The notes: generated from the letters alone by a model not told the origin. A stretch of 39,946 nt of DNA from Streptomyces mesophilus (GCF_011044995.1 NZ_JAAKZW010000046.1:1-39946); one strand, 5' to 3'. Positions 1 through 6,639 are shown, counted from the stretch's first letter. Made by a program: numbers and translations.

Positions 1-443
1 ATCCCCCCGTCGACGCCCACCTGCTCCTTGGTGGTGACGCCTCGCACGCCCTCGTCCGGAGCGACCAGGCGCCCGGCGCGCTCCGTGCCCGCCTCCGGAT
101 CCACCGGCTCGCCCTCCCCGCCGGGCAGATCGCCGACCTGCTCACCGTCGACGCGGGCGCCGTTCCCTCCCACGTCCTCGGGTGCGGGCTGCGTCGTATC
201 GGGGACCTCCTGCCGCAGCCGCTCGTCCAGGCTCCCGCCCTCGTTCTGCTCGGCCGCCGTGACGCCGGTCTTGGTGACGCCCAGCGGCTTCTCCGGGGGC
301 GAGTACCCCTCATCGAGGATCTCGTCGTAGTCCCGTTCGTCCAGCGCGTCTTGGAGGTCCAGGGGCGCGGCGTCCTCCTGCTCCTCGTTGCTTCCGGTGG
401 GCTGGTAGACGTCGTCCGCCATGCTTTCCTGGTCGTCGCTCAT
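1..443 (-). CDS. DUF5709 family protein (C-terminus beyond window)
   Basis: The frame opens at ATG 443 on the minus strand and runs off the left edge of the window, so the C-terminus is missing. The product is acidic and hydrophilic, begins MSDDQESMADDVYQP, and carries the segment DEGYSPPEKPLGVTKTG followed by SLDERLRQE and RLVAPDEG. These blocks are the signature of the actinobacterial DUF5709 family, whose function is unknown. No signal peptide or membrane segment is visible, so it is probably cytoplasmic. Its neighbour, an MBL-fold hydrolase, is on the same strand but ends 73 nt upstream, so co-transcription is possible. The family call is confident; no function can be assigned. Confidence 0.85.
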   Translation of the reverse strand, partial: MSDDQESMADDVYQPTGSNEEQEDAAPLDLQDALDERDYDEILDEGYSPPEKPLGVTKTGVTAAEQNEGGSLDERLRQEVPDTTQPAPEDVGGNGARVDGEQVGDLPGGEGEPVDPEAGTERAGRLVAPDEGVRGVTTKEQVGVDGG

Positions 444-516
444 GACCGCCTCGCGTTCGTTCGTGTTCGGTCGCCGTAGGTGGGCGGAGTGATCGCGGTA
501 CCCGCGTACGGAGCGG

Positions 517-1407
517 TCATGCTTCGGACGCGGGCCGCGTGGGGCGGGGTGCGGGACCCGGCGGTTCGATCACCGGAGACTGACCGGGACGCAGCACGAC
601 CCGGCCGCCCCGCTCGCACACGACGAGCCGATCCCGCAGCTTCCGTTCCCGTGCCGCGTCGAGGAAGTCGACGAGCGGGGACTTCATCACGGTGTACTCC
701 TCGTAGTGCACCGGCATGACCCAGCGGGGATCCAACTGGGCGGCGAACGCGGCGCCTTGGGCACCGTCCATGGTGACCAGGGACCCCCCGGGCAGCCGGG
801 TGCCGCCCAGATGCAGGACGGCGAGGTCCATGCCGCGGCAGTGCCGGGCAACAGCGCCGACGACCGACGGCACCGGCATCGTGTCGCCGGAGAGGTACAG
901 CCGCAGCTGCGCCGGGCCGTCGACCGGACCGAACTCCAGGAGGCTGCCCATGACCGGCGGCAGCAGCGTCCGCAGCACCCCGCCGCCGGCGTGCCGTCCC
1001 GGCAGCGCCGTGACCTTCACCTGGCACGTGCGGCCGGACACGGTGTGGCTCTGCCAGGTCCCCATCGCCACGGCCGCGCCGAAGCGGTGCCACCGGCGCA
1101 GTCGGCGTGCCGCATGCGGCGTGGTGAGCACCGGCAGCGACCGGTCGAGGCCGCGTCGCGTGACGCGGTCCCAGTGGTCGCCGTGCAGATGGGAGAGGAT
1201 CACCGCGTCAATGTCGGTGGGGAGTTGGTCGACGCCCAGCGCAGGCTCGTGCAGGCGCCGGCTGGTGAGGCCGTGCCCGAGGTAGGCGCGGTCACCACGG
1301 TGCAGGAAGTTCGGATCGGTCAGCAGCGTCACATCTCCGTAGCGGATGAGGGTCGTCGCGTTCCCGATGAACTGAAGGTCCAGGTGCTGGGGCGGTGTCG
1401 GCATCAT
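517..1407 (-). CDS. MBL-fold metallo-hydrolase (UlaG/NAPE-PLD-like)
   Basis: This 296-aa protein has a metallo-beta-lactamase fold. The metal-binding motif HLHGDHWD lies at residues 73-80, the N-terminal strand contains FIGNATTLIRYGDVTLLTDP (residues 13-32), and later metal-ligand regions are GRHAGG, LSGDT and MPVHYEEY. The arrangement resembles the beta-lactamase-superfamily 2 / lipid-hydrolase-like group (UlaG, NAPE-PLD type), not true beta-lactamases. There is no signal peptide. The start ATG at 1407 overlaps the stop of a 36-aa upstream frame by an ATGA-type junction and has only a weak ribosome site of its own, so it is probably translated by coupling. The substrate cannot be told from sequence. 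Confidence 0.9.
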   Translation of the reverse strand: MMPTPPQHLDLQFIGNATTLIRYGDVTLLTDPNFLHRGDRAYLGHGLTSRRLHEPALGVDQLPTDIDAVILSHLHGDHWDRVTRRGLDRSLPVLTTPHAARRLRRWHRFGAAVAMGTWQSHTVSGRTCQVKVTALPGRHAGGGVLRTLLPPVMGSLLEFGPVDGPAQLRLYLSGDTMPVPSVVGAVARHCRGMDLAVLHLGGTRLPGGSLVTMDGAQGAAFAAQLDPRWVMPVHYEEYTVMKSPLVDFLDAARERKLRDRLVVCERGGRVVLRPGQSPVIEPPGPAPRPTRPASEA

Positions 1408-1514
1408 CGCCGCTGCCCTGCGCGGTGTCCCCGATCCGCGTCGGAGGCGCCGTCAGTCACCCCGGGGTGCTTCCTGCCGCCCTCGGCCTGCGACGGAGTC
1501 TGATCGTTCGTCAT
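1404..1514 (-). CDS. 36-aa upstream peptide coupled to MBL hydrolase
   Basis: A short frame starts at ATG 1514 behind a strong ribosome site (GAGGGAGGAGCGAG). It encodes a hydrophilic peptide beginning MTNDQTPSQAEGGRK and ending in GQRR. Its TGA (1406-1404) lies inside the ATGATG start region of the MBL hydrolase gene, a classic stop-start overlap. The hydrolase lacks a good ribosome site, so the peptide may exist mainly to load ribosomes onto it. No domain is recognisable. It could be a non-functional leader or a true small protein. Confidence 0.5.
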   Translation of the reverse strand: MTNDQTPSQAEGGRKHPGVTDGASDADRGHRAGQRR

Positions 1515-1669
1515 CTCGCTCCTCCCTCGTCAAGCGGTCCGTATCGACAAGCAGTCCGTATCGACGGACTGGCGCAGTACCCCGTGCACAGCACCGCATG
1601 CCACGTCGTACGAGGCCGGTCCAGGCTCCCTCTGGCTCCGGCTCGCCCCGCCGTGCGACGATCCAGCGC

Positions 1670-2698
1670 ATGGCTATCCGCTACCCGTCCCCCTTGCGCC
1701 CCGGCGACCGTGTGGGTGTCACCTCGCCGTCGAGCGGGGTCGGGAAGGAACTGCGTGCGCGCCTCGATGTCGCCGTTCGTGACGTCCAGGAACGTGGATA
1801 CGAGGTCGTCATCGGCCGATGCATGGACGGCTCCGGCCACATCAGCGCTCCGGCCGCCGACCGCGCCGCCGAGCTGATGTCGATGCTGACCGACTCCGCC
1901 ATCAAGGCCGTCGTGCCGCCATGGGGCGGAGAGACCGCGATCGACCTGCTCCCCCTGCTCGACTGGGACAGGCTGCGGGCGGCAGAGCCCACCTGGCTCG
2001 TCGGGTTCTCCGACATGTCGACCCTGATCACGCCGATGACGCTGCTCACGGGCACGGCGACCGTCCATGGCAACAACCTCATGGACACGCCCTACCGCGT
2101 ACCCGAAGGGCTGTGCTCCTGGCTCGACATCGTCGCCGCGCCCCCGGGCCACCGGTTCACCCAGCACCCTCCCGGTCGCCACCGCTCCCCCGGCTTCGAC
2201 GACTACGCCGTCTTTCCCGACGTACGCGAGTACACGCTCGACGCGGCAGGCACCTGGACTCGCCTGGACGGGAGCGGCGAGGTGGAGGCCGAGGGAAGAC
2301 TGATCGGCGGCTGCATCGAAACGCTGTGCAATCTCGCGGGAACGACGTACCTCGACATCTCCGCCTTCGCGCGCGACGAAGCACCGGAGGGGCTCCTCGT
2401 CTACGTGGAGGCCGCCGACAACGACGCGTTCTCCATCTGCCGCAACCTGCACGGCATGCGGCTCGCCGGGTTCTTCGACCGGGCGAACGCGGTTCTCGTC
2501 GCACGGACCGACGCACCGGACAACCGCACACTGAGCCAGCACGAGGCCGTCCTCGACGCACTCGGCTCCCTCGGCGTACCGATCATCGCCGACGTCGAGT
2601 GCGGCCACGTGCCGCCCTACATGCCGATCGTCAACGGAGCGTACGGCCGCATCGTGCACGCACCGGGCCGCGGCGAACTGACACAGACCTTGGGCTGA
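1670..2698 (+). CDS. S66 family peptidase (LD-carboxypeptidase / MccF-like)
   Basis: This 342-aa cytoplasmic protein belongs to the S66 family, which includes murein LD-carboxypeptidase LdcA and the microcin C self-immunity peptidase MccF. The N-terminal block LRPGDRVGVTSPSSG (residues 9-23) is typical. The nucleophile is Ser114 in VGFSDMST, and the catalytic Glu and His are read as Glu247 (VYVEAAD) and His313 (VECGHVPPYMPIVNG). The ATG at 1670 was chosen because the family's conserved start motif follows it at once; the upstream in-frame ATG adds a poorly conserved Arg/Pro-rich stretch. The MccF-like subgroup seems likelier than LdcA because of the GFSD motif and length, but the substrate is unproven. 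Confidence 0.88.
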   Translation: MAIRYPSPLRPGDRVGVTSPSSGVGKELRARLDVAVRDVQERGYEVVIGRCMDGSGHISAPAADRAAELMSMLTDSAIKAVVPPWGGETAIDLLPLLDWDRLRAAEPTWLVGFSDMSTLITPMTLLTGTATVHGNNLMDTPYRVPEGLCSWLDIVAAPPGHRFTQHPPGRHRSPGFDDYAVFPDVREYTLDAAGTWTRLDGSGEVEAEGRLIGGCIETLCNLAGTTYLDISAFARDEAPEGLLVYVEAADNDAFSICRNLHGMRLAGFFDRANAVLVARTDAPDNRTLSQHEAVLDALGSLGVPIIADVECGHVPPYMPIVNGAYGRIVHAPGRGELTQTLG

Positions 2699-2716
2699 CG
2701 CATCAGCCGGGGGTGG

Positions 2717-3136
2717 TCACCTGTTGCCGGGCGGTGCGCCGTGTTCGGGGCGGGTCAGGCGCAGCTGCGACTCGATCTCCTGGTCGCCGGAAGCGGCGCC
2801 GAGGTCGGCGACCACGAACGCGGCGTCCAGGGCTTCCCGCAGCCGCGCCACGGCGACCGGTCCGCCTTGCAGCGTCGCGGTGACCGGTCCTGCGAGCAGG
2901 ACACCCGGGCCGCGGGCCGGGCTGTGGGCCGCGACGAAGCCGCCGGTCCACACCTTGGGCGCCGAGTCCCCGGTCTGCTGGGGCGTGCCGGCACCGCGGT
3001 CGGAGGGGAAGTGGGCCCGCAGGACGTTGAACACGGTGTCCGCGTCGGCCACGGAGCATTCGCTGAGCACGACCTGTACGTGATCCACGGACGCGTCGTC
3101 CGGGTCAGGTGCTGTCGGGTCGGGTGAGACGTTCAC
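2717..3136 (-). CDS. Conserved-looking protein of unknown function
   Basis: A 139-aa frame starts at GTG 3136 behind GAGAGGAAC. It begins MNVSPDPTAPDPDD, an acidic disordered leader, followed by a compact region with VQVVLSECSVADADTVFNVL and FVVADLGAASGDQEIE. No family is recognised. The beta-alpha-beta-like pattern and absence of a signal peptide suggest a small cytoplasmic domain. It lies 61 nt downstream of the F420 oxidoreductase gene on the same strand, so the two may be co-transcribed. A longer frame through 3433 runs over the oxidoreductase coding sequence and is rejected as the start. It ends convergently with the S66 peptidase gene, 18 nt away. Confidence 0.65.
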   Translation of the reverse strand: MNVSPDPTAPDPDDASVDHVQVVLSECSVADADTVFNVLRAHFPSDRGAGTPQQTGDSAPKVWTGGFVAAHSPARGPGVLLAGPVTATLQGGPVAVARLREALDAAFVVADLGAASGDQEIESQLRLTRPEHGAPPGNR

Positions 3137-3197
3137 GGGGGTTCCTCTCGTGGGGGTGGCGGCGCATGGGGCTGGTGAGGCGCAGGGGTTCGACCCG

Positions 3198-4163
3198 TCA
3201 CAGGGCGCGCAGTGCGGGCAGCAGCTCCTTCTCGGCCCAGTCGATGAAGGGCCGCTGGTGATCGCCGCCCACCTGCACCAGGGCGATCTCCGTGAAGCCG
3301 GCTTCGGCGAAGGGGCGCACCGCTTCGACGAACTCGTCCACGTCGTTCCCGCACGGGATCTTCTCCGCCATGTCCTGCGGCGTGACGTACTGCGTGGCAC
3401 CCGCGAACGCGGTGGGGCCCGGCAGTTCGGCATTGACCGGCCAGCCGCCGACGGACCAGCGGAACTGGTCGTGGGCGCGGGCGATCGCGGCGTCCTTGTC
3501 GGGGTCGAAGCAGACGGGCAGCTGGCCGACGCGGGGCTTGCCGCTGCCGCCGTGCCGGTCGAACGACTCCAGGAGCTCGGCCTTCGGCTCAGTCGCGATG
3601 ACGAGGTCCCCGAGCTCTCCGGCCAGCGCGCAGGACCGCTCGCCGGAGACCGCGATGCCGATGGGCGGAAGCTCGTCGGGCAGGTCCCACAGCCGGGCGT
3701 TGGCCACGTCGAAGTGGGTGCCCTCGTGGTTCACGTTGTCGCCCGTGAAGAGCGCACGGATGATGCCGACCGCCTCCTCGAACATGTCGAGCCGCACCCG
3801 GGCGGAGGGCCAACCACCGCCGACCACATGTTCGTTGAGGTTCTCGCCCGACCCGAGGCCGAGCCGGAAACGGCCTTCGGACAGGAGCTGCATCGTCGCG
3901 GCCTTCTGGGCGACGACGGCGGGGTGGTACCGGGTGGTCGGGCAGGTCACGTACGTCATGAGCGGGATCCGCGAGGTGGCCTGCGCCGCCGCACCGAGCA
4001 CGCTCCACGCGTACGGGGAGTGTCCCTGGGACTCCAGCCACGGGAAGTAGTGGTCCGAGGTCACGGAGAAGTCGAAGCCCGCCCGTTCCGCGGCGACCAG
4101 ATCATCGACGAGGGCCCTGGGGCCAGCCTGCTCGGTCATCATTGTGTAGCCGATTTGCACCAT
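3198..4163 (-). CDS. LLM-class F420-dependent oxidoreductase
   Basis: This 321-aa protein is a luciferase-like monooxygenase fold enzyme of the F420-dependent group related to glucose-6-phosphate dehydrogenase FGD (TIGR03557-type). Visible hallmarks are the N-terminal IGYTMMTEQ, SDHYFPWLESQGHSPYAW (flavin-facing strand and helix), CPTTRYHPAVVAQKAATM, and GRFRLGLGSGENLNEHVVG (phosphate-binding region). The C-terminal end ALVQVGGDHQRPFIDWAEKEL is typical of the subgroup. It would use the deazaflavin F420 as hydride carrier in the cytoplasm; the substrate is unknown. The gene opens the minus-strand unit that also contains the unknown 139-aa protein. Confidence 0.92.
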   Translation of the reverse strand: MVQIGYTMMTEQAGPRALVDDLVAAERAGFDFSVTSDHYFPWLESQGHSPYAWSVLGAAAQATSRIPLMTYVTCPTTRYHPAVVAQKAATMQLLSEGRFRLGLGSGENLNEHVVGGGWPSARVRLDMFEEAVGIIRALFTGDNVNHEGTHFDVANARLWDLPDELPPIGIAVSGERSCALAGELGDLVIATEPKAELLESFDRHGGSGKPRVGQLPVCFDPDKDAAIARAHDQFRWSVGGWPVNAELPGPTAFAGATQYVTPQDMAEKIPCGNDVDEFVEAVRPFAEAGFTEIALVQVGGDHQRPFIDWAEKELLPALRAL

Positions 4164-4270
4164 GAGAGATCGGTTTGCCGAAGAGATTCAGCTGAAACGT
4201 CTGACCGGCCGATGGGGTGGTGCGCCGCCCGACGCCGACACCTCACGGACGCTTGCGTGACCGGCCGCTC

Positions 4271-4377
4271 TCAGCCCATGACAACCCAAAGGATCAGGGC
4301 GACCACAGCCAGCGCGGCAAAGAACAGGGCCGAGGTCGCATTGAACCGAATCCAGGACCTGCCCTTTCGTCGACCAT
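4271..4377 (-). pseudogene. Frameshifted small membrane protein gene
   Basis: From ATG 4377, behind AGGAGACGTGCG, the frame begins MVDE and soon leaves a clear membrane sequence that is readable one frame away. That sequence is GRSWIRFNATSALFFAAL followed by AVVALILWVVMG and a stop at 4271. The in-frame version of the membrane sequence has no usable start codon before the upstream stop. The ATG-to-stop distance is 107 nt, one short of a multiple of three. A single-base deletion near the fifth codon explains all of this. The intact product would be about 35 aa: a basic N-terminus, then one membrane helix. It lies just downstream of the third RHS tip. Confidence 0.5.
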
Positions 4378-4472
4378 CGCACGTCTCCTGTCCTCGGCCG
4401 GTGCCAGTCCGAAGAAGGCCAGGCGGAGACTCTTCCGTGAATCGCTTGGCGCGTCTCCCACATGGCTACGTG

Positions 4473-4785
4473 TTACCGCTCGCGGCTACGCGACACCACA
4501 TTGCCGGCCTTGCCCACCTTCTTCATCGCGTCGTCCGCCCAACTTGTCAGGGGGACTATTCCATCCGGGTCGATGCGGTTGACGGGGTCGCCTTCGGCGT
4601 AGCGGTAGGGGTTCTTCTCCTGGCCGGAGGGGTCGGGGCTGTTGACGCGGCCGACTTTCGGGTCGCACTAGCGGGCGCCCAAGTAGTAGATGGCCAGTGG
4701 GCTCTTGATGGCCACCCGCGAACCGGTAGGGCTGCGCCACCGCTTCCTTGATGATGGAGCGAGTAAATCCGCGGAGGCCGTACGC
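4473..4785 (-). pseudogene. Displaced RHS tip, second spare cartridge (degenerate)
   Basis: Read on the minus strand, this fragment matches the end of the large RHS protein at 6640-10026. It contains YGLRGFTRS, EAVAQPYRFAGGHQEPTG, then (after a frameshift near 4690) IYYLGAR, an in-frame TAG where the family has Tyr, and DPSGQEKNPYRYAEGDPVN and RIDPDG. After the conserved RIDP block the sequence diverges into a private tail of about 28 residues beginning IVPLTSWADDAMKKVGK and ending at TAA 4473. The tail is unlike those of the other two RHS tips. With one frameshift and one nonsense codon it cannot be expressed as a single protein. It is best read as a decayed C-terminal cartridge. Confidence 0.8.
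4570..4655 (-). repeat. RHS-tip repeat, copy 1 of 3 (86 bp)
   Basis: This block encodes RHS core residues around DPSGQEKNPYRYAEGDPVN. It aligns without gaps with 6332-6417 and 6929-7014. It marks the junction between the shared RHS core and the variable tail, where homologous exchange of tails could occur. Confidence 0.85.
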
Positions 4786-4797
4786 GTCGGCGAGGTA

Positions 4798-4836
4798 CGT
4801 GAATACGCCGAGCGGTCTCCGCTCGGCGTATTCACG
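4798..4836. repeat. Perfect 18-bp inverted repeat, 3-nt loop
   Basis: The arms CGTGAATACGCCGAGCGG and CCGCTCGGCGTATTCACG are separated by TCT. The structure lies 29 nt past the stop of the 41-aa membrane protein gene and just before the RHS homology of the second displaced tip. There is no T tract, which is common for actinobacterial terminators. It probably ends the transcript of the small membrane genes, but it could also be a recombination scar. Confidence 0.6.
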
Positions 4837-4864
4837 ACTCTGACAGAGTTGCACCTTTTGACCC

Positions 4865-4990
4865 CTACTCACCACGCTTACTGAACCAGAAAAGCGTGGC
4901 CGCAATGAGAGATACAACCACTACAATTATGGCAATTTCAACGCCGCTTTGAGTTCCCCCGACTCCTACTGCAAGGTGCGGTGCGAGCAT
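4865..4990 (-). CDS. 41-aa single-pass membrane protein
   Basis: From ATG 4990 the product begins MLAPHLAVGVGGTQSG, then has one hydrophobic helix (about residues 18-36, including IAIIVVVVSLIAATLFWF) and a short charged end SKRGE. The predicted topology is N-out with a basic cytoplasmic tail. The gene starts 5 nt after the stop of the 37-aa membrane gene; a purine-rich AGGAAGG lies about 11 nt upstream. It is A/T-richer than the surrounding chromosome. No family is recognised. Its position behind an RHS cartridge, like the 37- and 40-aa genes, suggests an immunity or accessory partner, but this is an inference. Confidence 0.6.
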   Translation of the reverse strand: MLAPHLAVGVGGTQSGVEIAIIVVVVSLIAATLFWFSKRGE

Positions 4991-4995
4991 GATTT

Positions 4996-5109
4996 TCAGA
5001 ACCTTCCTGGTCTACCTCTGACGATCAAGATGAAGAGAAGGGAAAATCCGATCACCAGAATCGCGATGCTCATCGCGGGATTGTCAGTGGGAACTGCCGC
5101 TACATGCAT
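4996..5109 (-). CDS. 37-aa single-pass membrane protein abutting an RHS tail
   Basis: The ATG at 5109 directly follows the TGA of the displaced RHS tail (TGAATG), and GGAGGTGACTTGA provides a strong ribosome site inside the end of that tail. The product starts MHVAAVPTDNPAMS, then has a helix at about residues 15-30 (IAILVIGFSLLFILIV) and a basic end RGRPGRF. This matches the layout of the 40-aa protein behind the intact RHS gene: short polar N-terminus, one helix, Arg/Lys-rich tail. GC content is roughly half, well below its neighbours, suggesting transfer. It is a candidate immunity or membrane partner for the adjacent tail. Confidence 0.65.
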   Translation of the reverse strand: MHVAAVPTDNPAMSIAILVIGFSLLFILIVRGRPGRF

Positions 5110-5416
5110 TCAAGTCACCTCCACGGCCACATAAGCCAGCTGCTGGCCGCTCCGAGGCCCCCAATACGAGGTATTCACTCCTCCCAACATGGTCTTGCTC
5201 GCCCGAAGAATATCCGTTGCAAGAACCACCTTTCCGCCGACCAGATTAACCATTGCCCCTCCAGCAATGGAGCAGGCGCTCTTGCCCTTCGCAATACCTC
5301 CAGCGACTTCCAGTCCAGTACCTAGCGCCGTCAATCCGAGGCTCACGGGCAGCACAGGTGCAGTCAATGCGCCTGCTAGGTCGTGTCCGCAAAGTGGTTG
5401 GCGCGTTGGTTTGTTC

Positions 5417-5806
5417 GTGGTGCGTCGTCATGAGTTGACTGATCAGGCGTGGGTGGTGGTTGAGCCGTTGCTGGCTCCGTCGCGGATGGGCCGTCCTGTT
5501 CGCGATCGGCGGCAGGTGCTGAACGGCATCCTGTGGAAGTTGTCCACCGGGGCCGCCTGGCGGGATCTTCCCGAACGCTATGGGCCGTGGAAGACGGTCT
5601 ATGAACGCTTTCGCCGCTGGTCGGCCGATGGCACCTGGGACCGGCTGCTGGCCCACGTCCAGCAGCACTCGGATGCAGTCGGCGCCATTGACTGGACAGT
5701 CGTGTCGGTCGACTCCACGACCGTGTGGGCCCACCAGCATGCCGCCGGGGCGCGAAAAGGGGGCTCTGGCCGGGCGAGGCAATCGGCCGCTCCCGCGGCG
5801 GACTGA
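5417..5806 (+). CDS. IS5-family transposase, first frame (OrfA)
   Basis: The frame starts near GTG 5417 and encodes about 129 aa beginning VVRRHELTDQAWVVVEPLL. It carries the DUF4096-type N-terminal domain of IS5 transposases, with GRPVRDRRQVLNGILWKL, then TGAAWRDLPERYGPWKTVYE. It also holds the first catalytic Asp in VVSVDSTTVWAHQ. The frame ends at 5806. A run of AAAAGGGGG at 5755-5763 precedes the point where the second frame takes over, so a programmed -1 frameshift is the likely route to full transposase. Confidence 0.85.
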   Translation: MVRRHELTDQAWVVVEPLLAPSRMGRPVRDRRQVLNGILWKLSTGAAWRDLPERYGPWKTVYERFRRWSADGTWDRLLAHVQQHSDAVGAIDWTVVSVDSTTVWAHQHAAGARKGGSGRARQSAAPAAD

Positions 5807-6249
5807 CCACCAAGATCCACCTTGCCTGCGACGGCGCAGGCAGATCCCTGGCCTTCACCCTGACCGCTGGAAACGTCAACGACTGCACCCAGTTCGAGGC
5901 GGTGATGGCCCGCATCCGCATCCAACGATGCGGGCCCGGTCGACCCCGTAGCCGCCCCGACCTGGTCGCCGCGGACAAGGGGTACTCGTCCGCCAAGATC
6001 CGCACCTACTTGCGCAGGCGAGGCATCAAAGCCGCGATTCCGGAGCGGATCGACCAGATCAACGGCCGTATCCGACGCGGCGAGAGCCTCTGCCGGCTCG
6101 ACCGGGCGGCCTACCGGCGCCGCAACACCGTCGAGCGCTGCTTCAACAAGCTCAAGCACAACAAAGCCCTGGCCACCCGCTACGACAAACGCGCCCGCCA
6201 CTACCAAGCCATGGTCACCATCGCCTGCCTACAACTCTGGCTCCCCTGA
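5725..6249 (+). CDS. IS5-family transposase, second frame (OrfB)
   Basis: This frame lies -1 relative to OrfA and encodes the catalytic DDE half. It contains IGRSRGGLTTKIHLACDG, then VNDCTQFEAVMARI, the second catalytic Asp in DLVAADKGYSS, and the Glu region RRRNTVERCFNKLKHNKALA, followed by TRYDKRARHYQAMV. It has a possible GTG at 5725 but is more likely made as an OrfA-OrfB fusion through slippage at 5755-5763, so the true start of this part is the slip site. The stop is at 6249, 16 nt inside the right terminal repeat end. Confidence 0.85.
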   Translation: MGPPACRRGAKRGLWPGEAIGRSRGGLTTKIHLACDGAGRSLAFTLTAGNVNDCTQFEAVMARIRIQRCGPGRPRSRPDLVAADKGYSSAKIRTYLRRRGIKAAIPERIDQINGRIRRGESLCRLDRAAYRRRNTVERCFNKLKHNKALATRYDKRARHYQAMVTIACLQLWLP

Positions 6250-6331
6250 CTATGCGGACACGACCTAGGCCGACAAGTTGCCCCGCCCCCGACAACGCAT
6301 CCCCGAGGCTGAGTGAGAAGAGCCCGTTGGG

Positions 6332-6417
6332 TCTATGCGGTTGACGGGGTCGCCTTCGGCGTAGAGGTAGGGGTTCTTTTCCTGGCCGGAAGGGTCGGGG
6401 CTGTTGAAGCGGCCGAA
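6332..6417 (-). repeat. RHS-tip repeat, copy 2 of 3 (86 bp)
   Basis: This is the second copy of the repeat described at 4570-4655. It encodes FNSPDPSGQEKNPYLYAEGD and then PVNRI in the first displaced cartridge, and ends within a few bases of the frameshift. Confidence 0.85.
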
Positions 6418-6458
6418 CTCTTCTCTCCATACAACCGCCGCTCATCCAGGCCCGGACC

Positions 6459-6490
6459 ACGGGCCCGCCCTACGACTGCGGCGGGCCCGT
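6459..6490 (-). terminator. Hairpin terminator after the RHS operon
   Basis: Two perfect 11-bp arms (ACGGGCCCGCC / GGCGGGCCCGT) flank a 10-nt loop, 17 nt beyond the stop of the 40-aa membrane gene on the minus strand. There is no T tract. It separates the intact RHS operon from the displaced cartridges. Confidence 0.75.
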
Positions 6491-6506
6491 CGGCCGGTCA
6501 GGACGA

Positions 6507-6629
6507 CTACTTGCGCCTTCTCTTGGCGGACAGCAAAGCGGCGGCGACGATGACAACTATCAATATGCCCCAGAGCCAGACAGGAAAGTCAGGACCTGAT
6601 GCACCACGCGCCAGTATCTGCATGTTCAC
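6507..6629 (-). CDS. 40-aa single-pass membrane protein, candidate RHS partner
   Basis: The GTG at 6629 lies 10 nt after the stop of the large RHS gene and behind GAGAGGAATCCC, so the two genes form one transcript. The product begins MNMQILARGASGPDFP, has one helix at about residues 17-35 (including WLWGILIVVIVAAALLSA) and ends KRRRK. The 40-aa start uses the best-placed ribosome site; a longer frame to 6719 would read through the RHS tail and is rejected. The size and topology match small immunity proteins of membrane-active toxins and also small toxins themselves. No known family is recognised. Confidence 0.65.
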   Translation of the reverse strand: MNMQILARGASGPDFPVWLWGILIVVIVAAALLSAKRRRK

Positions 6630-6639
6630 GGGATTCCTC

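Larger units (their letters stand above)
5379..6265 (+). mobile_element. IS5-family (IS427-like) insertion sequence, 887 bp
   Basis: The ends are imperfect inverted repeats: GGTCGTGTCCGCAAAGT on the left and, read inward from the right, GGTCGTGTCCGCATAGT (16 of 17 match). TA (or CTAG, if the outer bases are counted) is duplicated at both flanks, as expected for the IS427 subgroup. Two overlapping frames encode the transposase. The element is inserted into the RHS tail cartridge; removing it and one TA restores the tail's reading frame across the site. Both ends and both frames look intact, so it may still be mobile. Confidence 0.9.
5110..6430 (-). pseudogene. Displaced RHS tip, first spare cartridge, interrupted by an IS
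   Basis: Reading the minus strand from about 6430, this encodes EFGRFNSPDPSGQEKNPYLY, then AEGDPVNRIDP, matching the core of the intact RHS protein. A single missing base in a C run after the codon for Asp of RIDP (about 6330) shifts the frame. The second frame continues as GLFSLSLGDALSGAGQLVGL, is cut by the IS at the Leu codon, and resumes beyond it as AGALTAPVLPVSLGLTAL through to LAYVAVEVT at 5110. The rejoined tail is about 107 aa, hydrophobic and Gly/Ala-rich, with one Cys. The cartridge has therefore suffered both a frameshift and an insertion. It starts just after the terminator of the main RHS operon. Confidence 0.8.

Noticed and set aside
28..330. 100-codon plus-strand frame at the left edge
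   Set aside because: Antisense to the DUF5709 gene and Ser/Pro-rich shadow composition.
1511..2659. 382-codon minus-strand frame over the S66 peptidase
   Set aside because: It is antisense to a protein with a clear Ser/Glu/His set and no family fits the frame.
4188..4463. 91-codon minus-strand frame starting MWETRQAIHGRV
   Set aside because: No domain, no ribosome site, and it overlaps the more convincing frameshifted membrane gene.
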